From Arachis hypogaea (taxonomy: Eukaryota > Streptophyta > Magnoliopsida > Fabales > Fabaceae), in contig NC_092044.1 in the NCBI RefSeq assembly GCF_003086295.3, positions 70,499,213-70,563,212 of the forward strand: 64,000 bases of DNA, read 5' to 3'. Both the position numbers and the translations under genes were made by a program. Below are positions 1 through 11,789 of the stretch, piece by piece. Every line of letters begins with the position of its first letter. Within the stretch, counting starts at the first letter, position 1. The notes beneath the pieces were generated by a model that was not told the DNA's origin, did no database searches, and was given only the letters and a program-made list of their open reading frames with translations.

Positions 1-939
1 CTTTCTCCCCCTTCTAAATGTTCCCGAAAAAATTGATTGAAAGCACATATAACTTTATTGGATTTTAATTTATGAATTTCAGATACAAAAAATATACCTA
101 ATTATTAATTAAAAGAAAATGAATATTTAGGTTAAGATAAGCAAATACTACACACTGATTTATCACAATTTAAAAAATAATATGGATCAAAAAATGAATA
201 GCTGGAACTCCAGTAGGAATCAAGTGGAGAAAAAAAGAGACAAAAGCAGAAGAGTAATGTTTTACCTCACTCTAATAATTAGCCGCTTTAGTTGTTATTT
301 AGTTCTATTCATTACTTGCAATCATAGTTTATTCATCTAATTACCTGAAATTATAAGATAACCAATGGAATAGAGACACTTCAAAAGTTCACAGTGAAAT
401 TTAAAGGAATTTGCAGCCTATACAGAAACTCAACTACTGCCAAGGATGTAAGATACTCTTCAGCAAGGTGCAAGAGACACATTGAGAATTTAAGTAAAGC
501 AAAAAACAAGTATTTATCCAACAAAGCATCTTATCAGTTTAAAAAGTACAACATCAACTTATTAGAGAAATAAAAAATTAACAAAGCACAGAATTCAAAC
601 ACAATAAACTAAATGAATTAGCAAGTCTGATAAGAAACAAAACCAATTCAATTGAATCAGAATAAAACTGAAAATGACTAGTTTTAATATAAGTTAATTT
701 TTTAAAATAAAAGAATTAAAACTCTCAACAAAGAAAAAGCAACCAAAAATTCGAAATCAAAAACAAAAGATTCAGAAACAGGATTGAGAAGATCCATACA
801 TAAGGAGGATGGGGGCTAAACTCTCAGACCAAAATGTAACATCTAGGTTGTTAAAGTTCAAAAGAGCGTCGCTCTTTTAGAGTTACCAGAATCCCACTAG
901 AGTCATCACCACCATCATTAAACAATTACTATTAACCAA
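1..939. other. AT-rich intergenic DNA, nothing recognised
   Basis: No open frame of useful length, no repeat structure and no known terminus was seen. The sequence is A-rich on the plus strand with short homopolymers. Confidence 0.6.
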
Positions 940-1215
940 TTATTGTTTTAGAAAATGAAATCGAGAAGCCAGAAGCACAAAACAGAGGGGAAACCAAACC
1001 TGTGGAACCAAGCTGACACCGGCGATGCTTGAACAGAGATGACCAACGGACGGAGGAATGGCGACGGTAGAAGGGATGGTGTTTCCAGAGTTGAAATGAT
1101 AACGATGGTGGAGAGCTGCAACAACCACGACTCTAAGCTTCAAAGTCCAAACTTGATTCAGAGACGGGAGTCGATCAGCGGCTAGAGGGAAGTCACGGCG
1201 ACAGCTCGCCGCCAT
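940..1215 (-). CDS. possible first exon of an unknown gene (weak)
   Basis: A GC-richer island in AT-rich surroundings carries a minus-strand frame opening with MAASCRRDFPLAADRLPS and running about 90 codons to a stop. A GT that could act as a splice donor follows the codons for SLVPQ near 1003, so the real exon may end there. The high Ser/Arg/Leu content and few acidic residues would fit an organelle transit peptide or simply random coding. No domain was recognised and no downstream exon was found at lower coordinates, where the DNA is AT-rich. This could be a pseudogene remnant or chance. Confidence 0.22.
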   Translation of the reverse strand: MAASCRRDFPLAADRLPSLNQVWTLKLRVVVVAALHHRYHFNSGNTIPSTVAIPPSVGHLCSSIAGVSLVPQVWFPLCFVLLASRFHFLKQ

Positions 1216-1415
1216 TGGCAAGAAGCATGAGAGCGAGCAAAAGTGAAGGGAGGAATATAGCTGCGATGTCGCGTGGGTTTCTAAGGTTCCTGGGTTGGGA
1301 GGGGGGTATGATCTCGTAATGCACAATGGGAAAATGGGGGATTTAGTACATCCAACGGGTGTGTTTTGCAATTTTGTTAAATTTTTAACTACAAATTCCA
1401 TTATTTAAAATAATT

Positions 1416-4140
1416 ATCATTTTAATTATTTATATAATGATTTTAAAGATATTATATTAATTAATAACAAAGAATGAGATTACTTACTAAAACATTCAAA
1501 AGTTTCTATACTGTATACACCAATTAAAAATTTAACAATATCAATTCAAAATTTTAAACTATAACAAATTAAAAATATAAGTCATAGAAAATAAAACAAG
1601 AAACATTTTTACTTTTGAGAAATAAAATCTAGAAAATATGGAATAAAATTAATTATTGACTTTTTGTTTATTTTCAATTACCAGTAGATTAGCATTATCA
1701 CGAAAAGACAAAAACTTCAGAATAAAAAAAAAGGATTTTTTAACTTTGTAAAGAAAGTCTTAACCATTTATATAGTTTTTTAAATACATTGAACATGTTT
1801 TCTCTAGTTCCTGAAAAAAATATACTAAAATAAAAAAGAATTCAGGTAGAGAAATCTAATACTAACATAGTAAATAAAAAAAACTTTGGAAAAATATTCG
1901 TTAAAACCAATATCAATTTTTTTAAACAAAATTTAATACTTTATTCTTTAAATTTCTTCAACTTGCTTTCAAATATGAGATGAACAACAAAGTAAAAAAA
2001 TTAACATAATCAAAGTTAAATTTTAATTACCTGCATTGTTAGTTCTCTTTGTCTTTAGTTTCCATTGGAAATCATCATCAACTACAATATAATTATTATC
2101 ATTTTCATGAATACCACAATTTTATTTCTCGTAATTAAGAACTGGTTAATACTTTGTTCTTTAAATTTCTTCAACTTGCTTTCAAATATGAGATGAACAA
2201 CAAAATAAAAAAATTAACATAATCAAAGTTAAATTTTAATTAGCTGAATTACTGGTTCTCCTTGTCTTTGGTTTTGATTGGAGATCATCATCAACTACAA
2301 TATTATCATGATCATTTTCATGAATACCACAATTTCATTCCTCATAATTAAGAACTAGTTGGTTCCAACCAAATAAATCTGACCAAAATTCACAATAATT
2401 CAAACTAAGTTATATGAAATAATAAATATACAATTTAGTAGAAAATTTCAAAATAGATAACAATACAGTCATTTTCATGAAATAAAAAGGGACATACATG
2501 AAAAAAATATATGACAAAGTTCCAAGCATTCCACAAATGATAGTATATTATGCAAATCAAAACATAAAATTTAAAGTTTTTTAAGAAACATTAAGAATAA
2601 AAAATACACTTTATGTAAAAATAAATCAATTAATTAAAATTAAGGTTAGAAACTTGAAAAAATAAGATAATATCGTTTTTAATTTGTATGTGTTATTTTT
2701 ATTATCTATAAAATTAATAATTAATTAATGAAAATTTTATTTAATATAAAATTTATCACCGTACAAATTATGAACAATAAAAGAAAAAATAATTAAGAAA
2801 TGATAAAACGTTATTAATTAGTAACTTATTTTCGTTGTGAAATTTGTTTCAACCACCAATTCACAGTAGTTCGTTTCCATTAATTAATCAGTACATATAA
2901 AAAATATATTTAGTATTTTTTAAATATTTTTTATGTAACTATAAATAAGTACAGTATATGATATTTTTAAATTTTTTAGTGAAAAAATAATTATTTAATA
3001 AAAAAATATATAATATATTTATGAATAAAGATATAATAATATAATAATTATTTTAATAATTCATTTTTAGTGTATCAATTCTAGTAAGATGTCAAGTATT
3101 GATTCTATTGCTTACAATATTTATCATTTTAATTATTTACATAATGATTTTAAAAATTTTAAATTATTTAATAACAAAGAATAACATTACTTACTTAAAT
3201 ATACGACAACTTTTAATATTATGTACACCAATTAAAAATATAACGAAAGCAATTCAAAATTTGAAACTACAACAAATTAAAAAATATAAAGGATAAAAAA
3301 TAAAACGAAAAACATATTTTTACTAATAGGGAAAAAATATAAAATATATGGAATGAAATTAATGATTTACTTTTTATTTTTTTTCAATAACCAGTAAATC
3401 AGCATAATCATGAATTACAAAGACTTCAATATAAGAAAAAAAAGATTTTTTTAAATTTGTAAAGAGTAATCTTTAATCATATCTATTTTTTCCTGAGATT
3501 GAACATGCCTTTTTTAGTTTCTACGCAAGATATATTAAAACAAAATTCATTGAGATACAGAAAAAATCTAATAATAATCAATTAGTGTATACAAAAAAAA
3601 AACATATTTACTATTTTATAATTTTTTTACGTCATTGCAAATAAGAACATTATATTATATTTTTAACTATTTTAGTTGAAAAATATCTATCTAATAAAAA
3701 AATATATAGTATATTTATGAATAAAATTATAATAAAATAATAATTAATTTAATAATTCATTTTTAGTGTACCTATTTCAATGAGATGTCAAGTAATAACT
3801 CTTTTATTTACAATACTTATTACTTTAACTATTAACATGAAATTTTGTAAATTTTAAATTAGGAAACAACAAAGAATAAGATTAATTATTAAAATATTCA
3901 GCAACTTGTATATTATGTACACTAATTAAAAATATTACAATATCATTTTAAAATTTGAAACTACAATAAATTAAAAAAATAAATTTAAAAAATAGCAAAG
4001 AAAACACATTTTTACTAATATACCAAAATATACTAAAATAAAAATTATTGAGATAGAAAAATATAATATTAACATAGTAAATAAAAGAATTAAAAGATAT
4101 TCATTAAAAGCTACATCAATTTTTTTAACCAAAACCTAAC
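1416..4140. repeat. three copies of an AT-rich repeat, two of them in tandem (period about 696 bp)
   Basis: The block around ATGTCAAGTA at 3089 recurs at 3785, with matching flanks for several hundred bases, giving a period of about 696 bp for the last two copies. A third, partial copy begins near 1416 (ATCATTTTAATTATTTA, matching 3123). The copies share the segments ending in TTTTTACT and AATTAAAAATAT but have many indels, so the duplications are old. The array lies just downstream (3' side) of the minus-strand RPA-like gene. Confidence 0.6.
1933..2355 (-). repeat. 213-bp tandem duplication carrying an exon-like segment
   Basis: TTAATACTTTATTCTTTAAA at 1933 and TTAATACTTTGTTCTTTAAA at 2146 start two consecutive copies of about 213 bp. 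On the minus strand each copy contains an open stretch of about 28 codons with a conserved core HEND...IVVDDD and Lys/Thr/Arg-rich end, then AG|GT-like or similar boundaries. This resembles the poorly conserved tail of the neighbouring RPA-like gene, but an in-frame stop precedes it in both copies. I infer decayed copies of a terminal exon. Confidence 0.5.
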
Positions 4141-4363
4141 TCAGTAAGAATTTTCCATAAAAAAGTTAACTTCATAAAAATATATATATATCATAAACAT
4201 GCAACCATTGCACAAACAATATTATATATATTATATATAACATAATGAACTTCATTTGTTTGCACACGTCCATTACAATATTTATATCATATTAGCCATA
4301 CACACACAACGCACATACATATATATATAAAAGTTAACTGAGCTAAAAGAAAAATGATGTAAT

Positions 4364-7300
4364 TTAGCCACTACACTCATTTATTTTCTCAGCAACATCT
4401 GTATTCACACGAGATCGGCCAAAACGAAGAAGGAGTTGTTGTCCAATTGTGAGATCAGAATCCTGGTGATCATCATTGGAATTTGTTGCAGAAAATACAG
4501 TATTCTCACTAACTTGTACAGCACGCTATTAAAAAGAAAAAAAGGCAACGATAGTTATACACGGATAAAAGATACACGTTAGTTAGCCTCAAGAATAACA
4601 AAGTTATTTAAGAGTATCTAACTAAAGTGGAGTCCTGAATGATTTTATTTTCTATTTCAAATATAGAATTGGAAGTTAATATACCAAGGGATTGCAGAGA
4701 ATAACAGATGTTGGTGAAACACCATTGAATTGAACACTTGAGCTTGAAGCACCACCAGTGTTCACATAAGAATGAAGTTGAATAGCATTATTAGATTACA
4801 ATGGAAAATCAGGAACACACAACTCTAAACGAAACAACTGAATTGAAAATGAATGAATGGATATATCAAAATATTAGCTGTATTTGTAATATACAAACAA
4901 CATGAGATGAATACACAAACAAAAATAATACTACACTAAAATTGATATTCCAACCTTTTTTTGATTCATGTTAAATGCATCTTCAAAAATTTTGATGATT
5001 GATGAGTCATCACAGATTGCACGTACAATATGAATAGAAGTTTTTAACTCATAACTAACGGGTCTTGGATCTACAATGAATACCACATGCTTGTCCTTGA
5101 TAAGTGAAACAACAGTATTGGGAATATTATAGTCATAAAATGACTGAAACACAAGAAGATAAGGAAAATCAACATTAATAGATTGTTTTTAAAACCACAA
5201 CTTTACAAACAGATAAATTTTGATAGCCATCACAATTAGTCATTGTTGTTACCTGTGAGAACGTTGGGTTCTCGCTTAAAAGGTCAGAACAACATTTGCC
5301 AAGGAATTGACAAACTGCGTCATCATCTAGGACGAAAACATTGCACCCATTTGCATGTGTAACAAGTATCTTGACCCGATAGCTTGAAGTAGTTGAAAAC
5401 TTAGGGATTAGGAAAAAACTGAAGGGAATATATCAGGTAAAAATTTACAATTTTTAAAAAGAATACCTTGGAATCACGTCAACACATTCACCCGACAGAT
5501 ACTGCAATAATGTACATCTGCTACACAGGATACCGGTGCACCACACAAACATGCAAAAAAGAACCACTTTTGGTTCTTCAACACAGAGACTATGTTACCA
5601 AGTAAGAAACACATTTCATCTTGAAATTACATATAATATACATACATGTATAGATTAGATATACAATACGTGAGAAGAAAGATAATAAACAAGTATTAAA
5701 TGAAAATTATTGAACTTATAATTTAAATGGGTTTTAACACTATTTGATGATGCAAAGAATATCTTAGTAGACATAACATCATCAAGCATGTCCCTAAGAG
5801 TCTCCAATTGTAACGGAACTTCAGTAGCCACTTGATGTCCATGTCTCCCAACTTGTGTATATTGAATGTAGTCACCAAAAATTGGAGTAAATACAGGACC
5901 ACCAACAATATCCTAATTAATATAAACATCACACAAAGAATAATATAATAAAATATAAACAAATAAATGCTATAATTAGTAACAGTAAATAGAATGTCTA
6001 CATACATTATCAGACTTTTCTACCTTAGCTTTTTCAAAAAAAAGGTGGATCGCCAAGAACATTGATAACCTTAAATATACCACAATAACCTCTATTGCTA
6101 ACTCTCTTGGTCTGAATCTTAAAAACTGTCTTCATGCCAACAAGATGTTGGAACAATGTAGGACAGTACAAAAACTGGATACCCTGTTGTCATTCAAAGA
6201 AATAATTCATATTAACTCAAGAAAATAATTCACATTAATAATTAGTATATAGAATATCAATGGTTATATTTTCAGATTTATCATACACATATTAGAATTA
6301 GAGTTTGATTGAACATGATAACATCCATATTCATCACCTCATCATTGTTTTCTTTGACCAAGAATGCCTCAGAATAAGTCTTTCCAAGTAATTTAGTTAC
6401 TGGAGTATCCAACAACACAAACATGGCAGTAGAAGTACCATCTTCCACTACAACTTTAACCCTATATCTAAAAAAATAAATAAATATAATACATGAACAC
6501 ATGACTGATTGTTCATGCACTTACTTAATTATATATCAATAAAGTTATCAGACAGAATAAAAAAACATGAGAATAATATGAATACATTTACTTGATAATA
6601 ACATGTTCAGATTCCCGATTGCATAAGTGACAACGAAAAACATTGTCATTTCCTACAATTGGATGACCACAAATACAACAGAAGTACCACCATTCAGGAT
6701 CATCAACAACACTTGTAATTTTCCCCAATACAAAAAACTGCCCATCCTGCATTTTTTACAATTTCACAAAATAAACATGTAAAGACAAAACCAATCTAGC
6801 GTAATTTCACGGAAGAGTAAAAAATACTAAAATAAGTGAATTATCACATGAAGATCTTAGAACACCAAAAAATATATACACCTCCTCGTTAGATGTTAGA
6901 TTAGCAATGGTTCTCATGAGTCTCCAGTCAAAAGTTTCATCATCAATCTTGCAATATAAACCTCTTAAATCAGCATGAATCAATCTTGAGAAGTGGCATT
7001 TGGCAATACTGAATCTAAATGGACATTGTAAAAAAAAGGGAAACCAAAAATAATTAAACAACAATGCTGATTGATTTGACTGAAAATTTGTAACATAAGT
7101 TAAGAAACAAACAGAAAAACAATAGATATAAGAAAATGTACGCACTGACTAAGGAAGTGAACGGACTCTTCTAAATCAGGATTCACAGAAATCGTGGATA
7201 CATTCAAAACATTCTGTAAAATAACCTTATCTGAACAAAAAACAAAGAAGTTTAAAAAATTAGTAATATCGTACAAAAAAAATGAAAACATGAATAACAT

Positions 7301-8397
7301 GTAAACCGAAAACAAACAAATATTAACCTGTTTTCACTTTGACCTTAAAAGATTCCAGAACAATTACAGGCGCTCTCTGAAATTTGGTTAACAGAGTTAT
7401 ATCCAACACCGGGAAAAAGTCTCCAATAATATTGCATTGGATTTTTTTGCTGTATTGTATGAACAAAAAAAAAATAACAATGCATATAAAAGAATACTTG
7501 AAAATGCTTTTATATTGAACTAAATCATAAGAACATGAAGTCTTCATGAATAGAGTACTAATCTATAACTAATATTAAGTACCCATTAGCATATAGCTGA
7601 AGGATCACAATAGTGAAACTTTTTCCATTAAAATCTATATCTTCCCCTCTTCTTAGATCACAAAGAATTCTAATAAAATCTGTATACCACAGACGAAAAC
7701 ATGTTAGATACTAACCTAAGGATTTCTAGTATGAGGAATTATAAAATACTAATAACAGATTTGACTGGATTTATTTAAAAAATACAAATCTAAATGGTAA
7801 TATAGATAAATTGATACTGAATATTACCTACTAAATAATCACAATCAACCTTTCTCTCCAGTATTTCATTAATGCAGGCGACTTCTAGACCAGATGATGA
7901 TATAATAGGATCTGGACTATTGATGACATATGTATCCTCATTGAAAATAATCTGGAACTTATGTTTAGTACCTCTCAATCCTCCTAAGTTAGGGATGACA
8001 ATGAAATTAGAAAGTTCATAGATATCTCTTTCTTTTAGAACACCCGAAAAGATAGCTACATCAGAATGCTTAACAGTTGCCTAAACTTTCTCCAACTACA
8101 AAGAAATTTAAGAAACAAAACAGTTAACAATTCCCATCTGAAAAATAAAAAGCCCAAAAGTAACCAACTGATACTCCAAGTCTTAAACATTAAATAATAT
8201 TATTAAAAGGAAGAAAGTAAGAAATCCAAAATTACATGATAACTTACATTTTCATCCATCAAGATCAGCTGTAATAATTCTTGTTTTGATCCCTCAACTA
8301 CAGTTGTCTCTTTCCATAGCCATATAATCTTCACTCGAATACTCCAATCATGTTTCCATGGAGTAATTCTTGTGAGGGGAACGATGCAATTGTTCAT
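4364..8397 (-). pseudogene. RPA1/DUF223-like single-stranded-DNA-binding protein, decayed, with duplicated C-terminal module
   Basis: Exon 1 (8397-8248) starts MNNCIVPLTRITPWKHDWSI and ends at a GTAAGT donor. It matches the DUF223/OB-fold start of plant replication protein A large-subunit paralogues. Later exon-like pieces follow in order: about 8090-7838, 7690-7577, 7470-7330, 7215-7147, 7020-6890, 6750-6595 (zinc ribbon with WYFCCICG and FRCHLC), 6470-6285 (OB core with TKLLGKTYSEA), and 6185-5720. A second zinc-ribbon plus OB module follows (5580-5245, 5130-4930) and then a final exon ending at 4364. Lesions: an in-frame TAG at 8081-8083 where the family has Gln, an extra base in a T run near 6038, and a one-base frameshift near 5495 just after the second CSIC. 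RPA paralogues bind ssDNA in replication and repair; some sit in Helitrons. Exon limits are approximate. A gene with unusual splicing is the less likely alternative. Confidence 0.6.
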
Positions 8398-8741
8398 GGT
8401 CAATATGAAACAATAAATAATAAAGTAACAAGAGAAGAGGACTAAACTAAGAAGATAGAATGGGTGAAACACGATAAACATTTTATAATATCATCTATCC
8501 ATGTATCTATTTATACATATATATAATTATATAATCATATAGATAAAGAGTAGTGGACACAATAGTGAATTTATATTTATGTATATTTATATCAAGAAAC
8601 TTGCAAGAAAAGCTTTGTTATAGTGTGAATCAATCATTTCAACCCTTAATCAACTCTATATCAACTATATAATTCAGTAAAAGGAAAAAGAATTAATATT
8701 TTTTAAATAGCTATTGCAGAATAGGAAAGGAGCATAGCCTA

Positions 8742-9028
8742 TTACATAGTTTCTTGTGTTCCTTCCATTTTTGCAAGCTTCCTTTTCATCCTCTAAGCCA
8801 TTCCTGCCCTATAAAGCCTGAAATACTTAACACACAGATCACGGCATCGAATGGTATAAAGGAGACTTAAAATACACAAATCAAAGACTGTAGGAAGCAA
8901 GCTTTCAATCATAGAACAAAACTAGGAAGGAATTGTAAAACCATGCAAATCATATGAATAAGTGGACAAGGATTTGATAAAAACCACTCAATTGAGAAAA
9001 AGATAAACCATAAAATAGTAGTTTATCA
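8742..9028 (-). mobile_element. truncated 3' LTR of element B
   Basis: Read on the minus strand, this begins TGATAAACTACTATTTTATG and aligns with the start of the LTRs of element A. It includes the segment around 'cattcgatgcc' and 'ggcttagaggatg'. Homology fades near 8742, about 290 bp into an LTR that is 1,450 bp in element A. The plus-strand motif ACCTCCCCACACTT (9029-9042) next to it is the polypurine tract of the same element. Confidence 0.75.
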
Positions 9029-9710
9029 ACCTCCCCACACTTAAACATTAGCATGTCCTCATGCTTAGCTCAAGGAGATAAAATAAATGAGTAGGGAAAA
9101 GTAAGACTCATGCAATGCAATGCAACCTATGTATGAATGGAACTATATGCTTAGATGATTTTGTCTACTTGGTTAAAAGCAAATAAGTTCTTCAAGACAA
9201 ACATAAATCAAATTCCACTAATTCAAATCATATAATAAAAGACAAGTAAACTTGTAAGAAGATAGCTCATAAAAGCAGGGAACATAGAATCAAGCATTGA
9301 ACCCTCACTGATAGTGTATATGCACTCTAGTCACTCAAGTGTATAGGGTAATCACCTACTCTTCTCTAGTCATGCTTTCTAAACTTTGTTCTTCACCTAA
9401 CCAATCAACAAGTGTTTAATATACCAATGCAAACATCATGAGGTCTTTTCAAGGTTGTAATGGGGCCAAGGTAAGGGTGAGGATATATGTATGACTAAGT
9501 GAGCTATAAATTGAATCCTTGACTAACATAAGCTCTCACATAAACACACACACACGCTATATAACTTCTTAAATCATGCCTAGCTACCCAAAATTTCCAC
9601 TTTTGCATCATATACTCATGTATCAACTTTTCTTTTAATTTGTATCACATATGCATTGATCTTTTATTAACTTAACATTGGGGTAATTTTGCCCCCTTAT
9701 TTATTTGATA

Positions 9711-9768
<58 letters not shown>

Positions 9769-10533
9769 TTGAATTAGAAATATAAAAGTAAACATAACAT
9801 ATCAATGCACATGGATCGTCAATTTTTTTTCTTTTCTGGTCTCACATGAGTAGGTACCCAAATTCCTAATATTTTATCAATAGAATTCAACACTTTCCTA
9901 TCAACCCAAGTTCCCACGGTTCCCCACACTTAATTGATACACAATCTCTATCTTAAGCTAACCAAAGATTCAATTCAGGTAATTTAATTATTTTTCCGCT
10001 TAAGGCTAGTGATGTGGTGAGATATAGAATAAATGGGGATTAAAAGGCTCAAAGTAGCTAACAAAGGTGAATGAAAGGGTAGGCTATTTGTGATAAGTGA
10101 GCAAAAACAAATAATGGCCTCAATCATATGCATACATTTAAATACAATAAACATTGGACGTATAGGATGGAACAAAATATAAATTACAATCATAGAAAAG
10201 AAAACACACAAGAATAAAATATTATGCTTAAATAATGTAACCATGTAATTAAGCTCAAATCTCACAGGATTATGTATTCTTAGCTTTTAACCATGTTCCA
10301 AAAACAACTTCCAACAAGTTTTAACAAAAAAAATTTGATTGAAATTAGTGAAATTTTTCAAAAATAGGGTCTTAAAAGGAAACTTATTATTTTTCAACCA
10401 ATTAGAACATGCATGCAAATACCTATTACTATGCAATTTATCCTATTCTAACAAAAGAAAAATAAATATCCTATTGGTGTTAAGAAAGGGAAATTACCTC
10501 CGAAAGTCAGGTACTGACCGACCTCCCCACACT
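9029..10533 (-). mobile_element. element B internal DNA between ORF2 and the 3' LTR, with ATT microsatellite
   Basis: Non-coding DNA that aligns, in reverse orientation, with 16430-17845 of element A: shared phrases include the segments near 'gcctcaatcatatgcatac', 'catgaggtcttttcaaggttg' and 'aaacttgtaagaagatagctc'. A second polypurine-like copy sits at 10521-10537. No reverse transcriptase, RNase H or integrase motif is present. Confidence 0.7.
9711..9768. repeat. (ATT)n microsatellite, about 19 units
   Basis: Uninterrupted ATT/TAT trinucleotides within the non-coding part of element B. Element A has only a degenerate A/T tract at the matching place (17125-17175), so the array expanded after the families split or in this copy. 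Confidence 0.95.
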
Positions 10534-11789
10534 TAAGGCTTTGCATCGTCCTCGGTGCCATCAGTCAGGAACAAAGGGGGACTGGTAGCAGTGTCTCCAC
10601 AATCGGGACCGTCATGGCTCCCTGTGCTGATAAATAAAGTGGAGTCCGGATCTTCCTCGGGTGGGTGGTTGCCAACAAGCAACTCCTTAAGGTATGTAAA
10701 TCAGCGCTTGTTACGGCGCTCTCTTCGCTTTCCTTGCCGGTTTAGCCGGTCCAATCTCTCAAGTATCTGATGGAGCAGTTAGTTTGTTGGAGGTGCTTGT
10801 GATGTGGAAGGAGAAGGAATATCTCCGGCCGGTTCTGCAGGCCGGCTTGTAGTGGCTGCTGGGGGTCTGATGTACTTCCTGTTAGGGATGTACTGATTAT
10901 CTCGTGGAATCATGGCCGTGGTGTCCCCAGCTCTGTAGGATACTCTGGCTGCTGAGACCAGATCTGATACCAAGGCGGAAAAAGGTAGGTTACCCGCAAT
11001 CTGTACATGTCCCATAGCATGCCGAAGGTGTCTTGGTAAATTGAGAGGCTGGTCTGTAAGGATACACTAGAGTAGAACAGCCATATCCGCAGTGAAGAAG
11101 GACTCGTGAGTGCTCAGAAAGACGTAATGGGACATAATTTGTGCCCATACTCGAGCCTCCAAGGTGAGTGCTGAAGCCAGTATCCCTTTAGGTCGGGAAC
11201 GATGGTATCCATAGTTCCATCTACCGCCAGGTTGTGCTATAACTCTGAGAACGGCATCCCAGTCAAATTTGTATGTCTGGCGTTAGACAGAAGCTTCTTG
11301 AAATGCGTCCAATCCTTCAGGAGTAGGGGGGAGATCTAAAGCTCGCTGAATGGCCCCTTCAGTTATGGGAACTTGCTTCTGACGGACATAGACAGACTGC
11401 AGGGATGACATGTGAAAATTGGAGTAACATTCAACTACCCATGAGAGATTAACCTGCCGTGGTTGTCTTTGTAAGAATCCCCAATGTCTATGCTCAATTC
11501 GAGGCTCAACCAACTCAACAATGTGGGTCGGGAGGATGAGTAGGTACTCATTGTTATAGTTCCGCTCAGCCAGTATGGGGAACATCTGCTCACAGTAGCG
11601 GTTAGTGAACCGTGCAGTGTCCCTTGCTGGATAGGCTTTCTCTTTTTCATCGACCTTGATGATCCTCTTGATTCGCTTTGTTGAAGGCTTTACTGCTGTT
11701 GAGGAAAGTTCCGCAACTAGTGCTCTTTTTGTTCCTCTCCTTGCTGGTGGTTTGGGAGTAGCTTTCTCTTTACCCTTCTTGGTGGCCAT
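10534..11789 (-). pseudogene. element B ORF2: plant-transposon-type protein (Transposase_32-like), broken
   Basis: The frame starts MATKKGKEKATPKPPARRG at 11789, with a Lys/Arg-rich N-terminus. It continues through FTNRYCEQMFPILAERNY and WGFLQRQPRQVNLSWVVECY, the kind of sequence found in the 'putative plant transposon protein' family that accompanies plant Ty3/gypsy elements. Its function is unknown. In-frame stops at about 11283-11285, 11067-11069 and 10776-10778 interrupt it, and the final stop is at 10534-10536, inside a copy of the polypurine-like motif. An acceptor-like TTTTTCAG lies just upstream of the ATG but is now at 19300-19308, because element A inserted at the ATG. The C-terminal part is Pro/Ser/Thr-rich. 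Confidence 0.6.
11785..11789. repeat. target-site duplication GCCAT, left copy (right copy 19295-19299)
   Basis: GCCAT stands immediately before TGATAAACC and again immediately after the final CTTCA. Read on the minus strand it is ATGGC, the start codon and next two bases of element B ORF2. Confidence 0.93.

Noticed and set aside
940..1401. The full 153-codon minus frame as one gene
   Set aside because: The part before MAAS looks like leader DNA; only the shorter reading is kept, with low confidence.
3099..3296. 65-codon plus-strand frame, Ile/Leu/Asn-rich
   Set aside because: Composition is that of AT-rich DNA read by chance, and it lies in the tandem repeat.
4364..8397. Helitron carrying an RPA gene
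   Set aside because: No Rep/helicase frame, no TC start and no hairpin-CTRR end was found near it; the idea stays open but unsupported.
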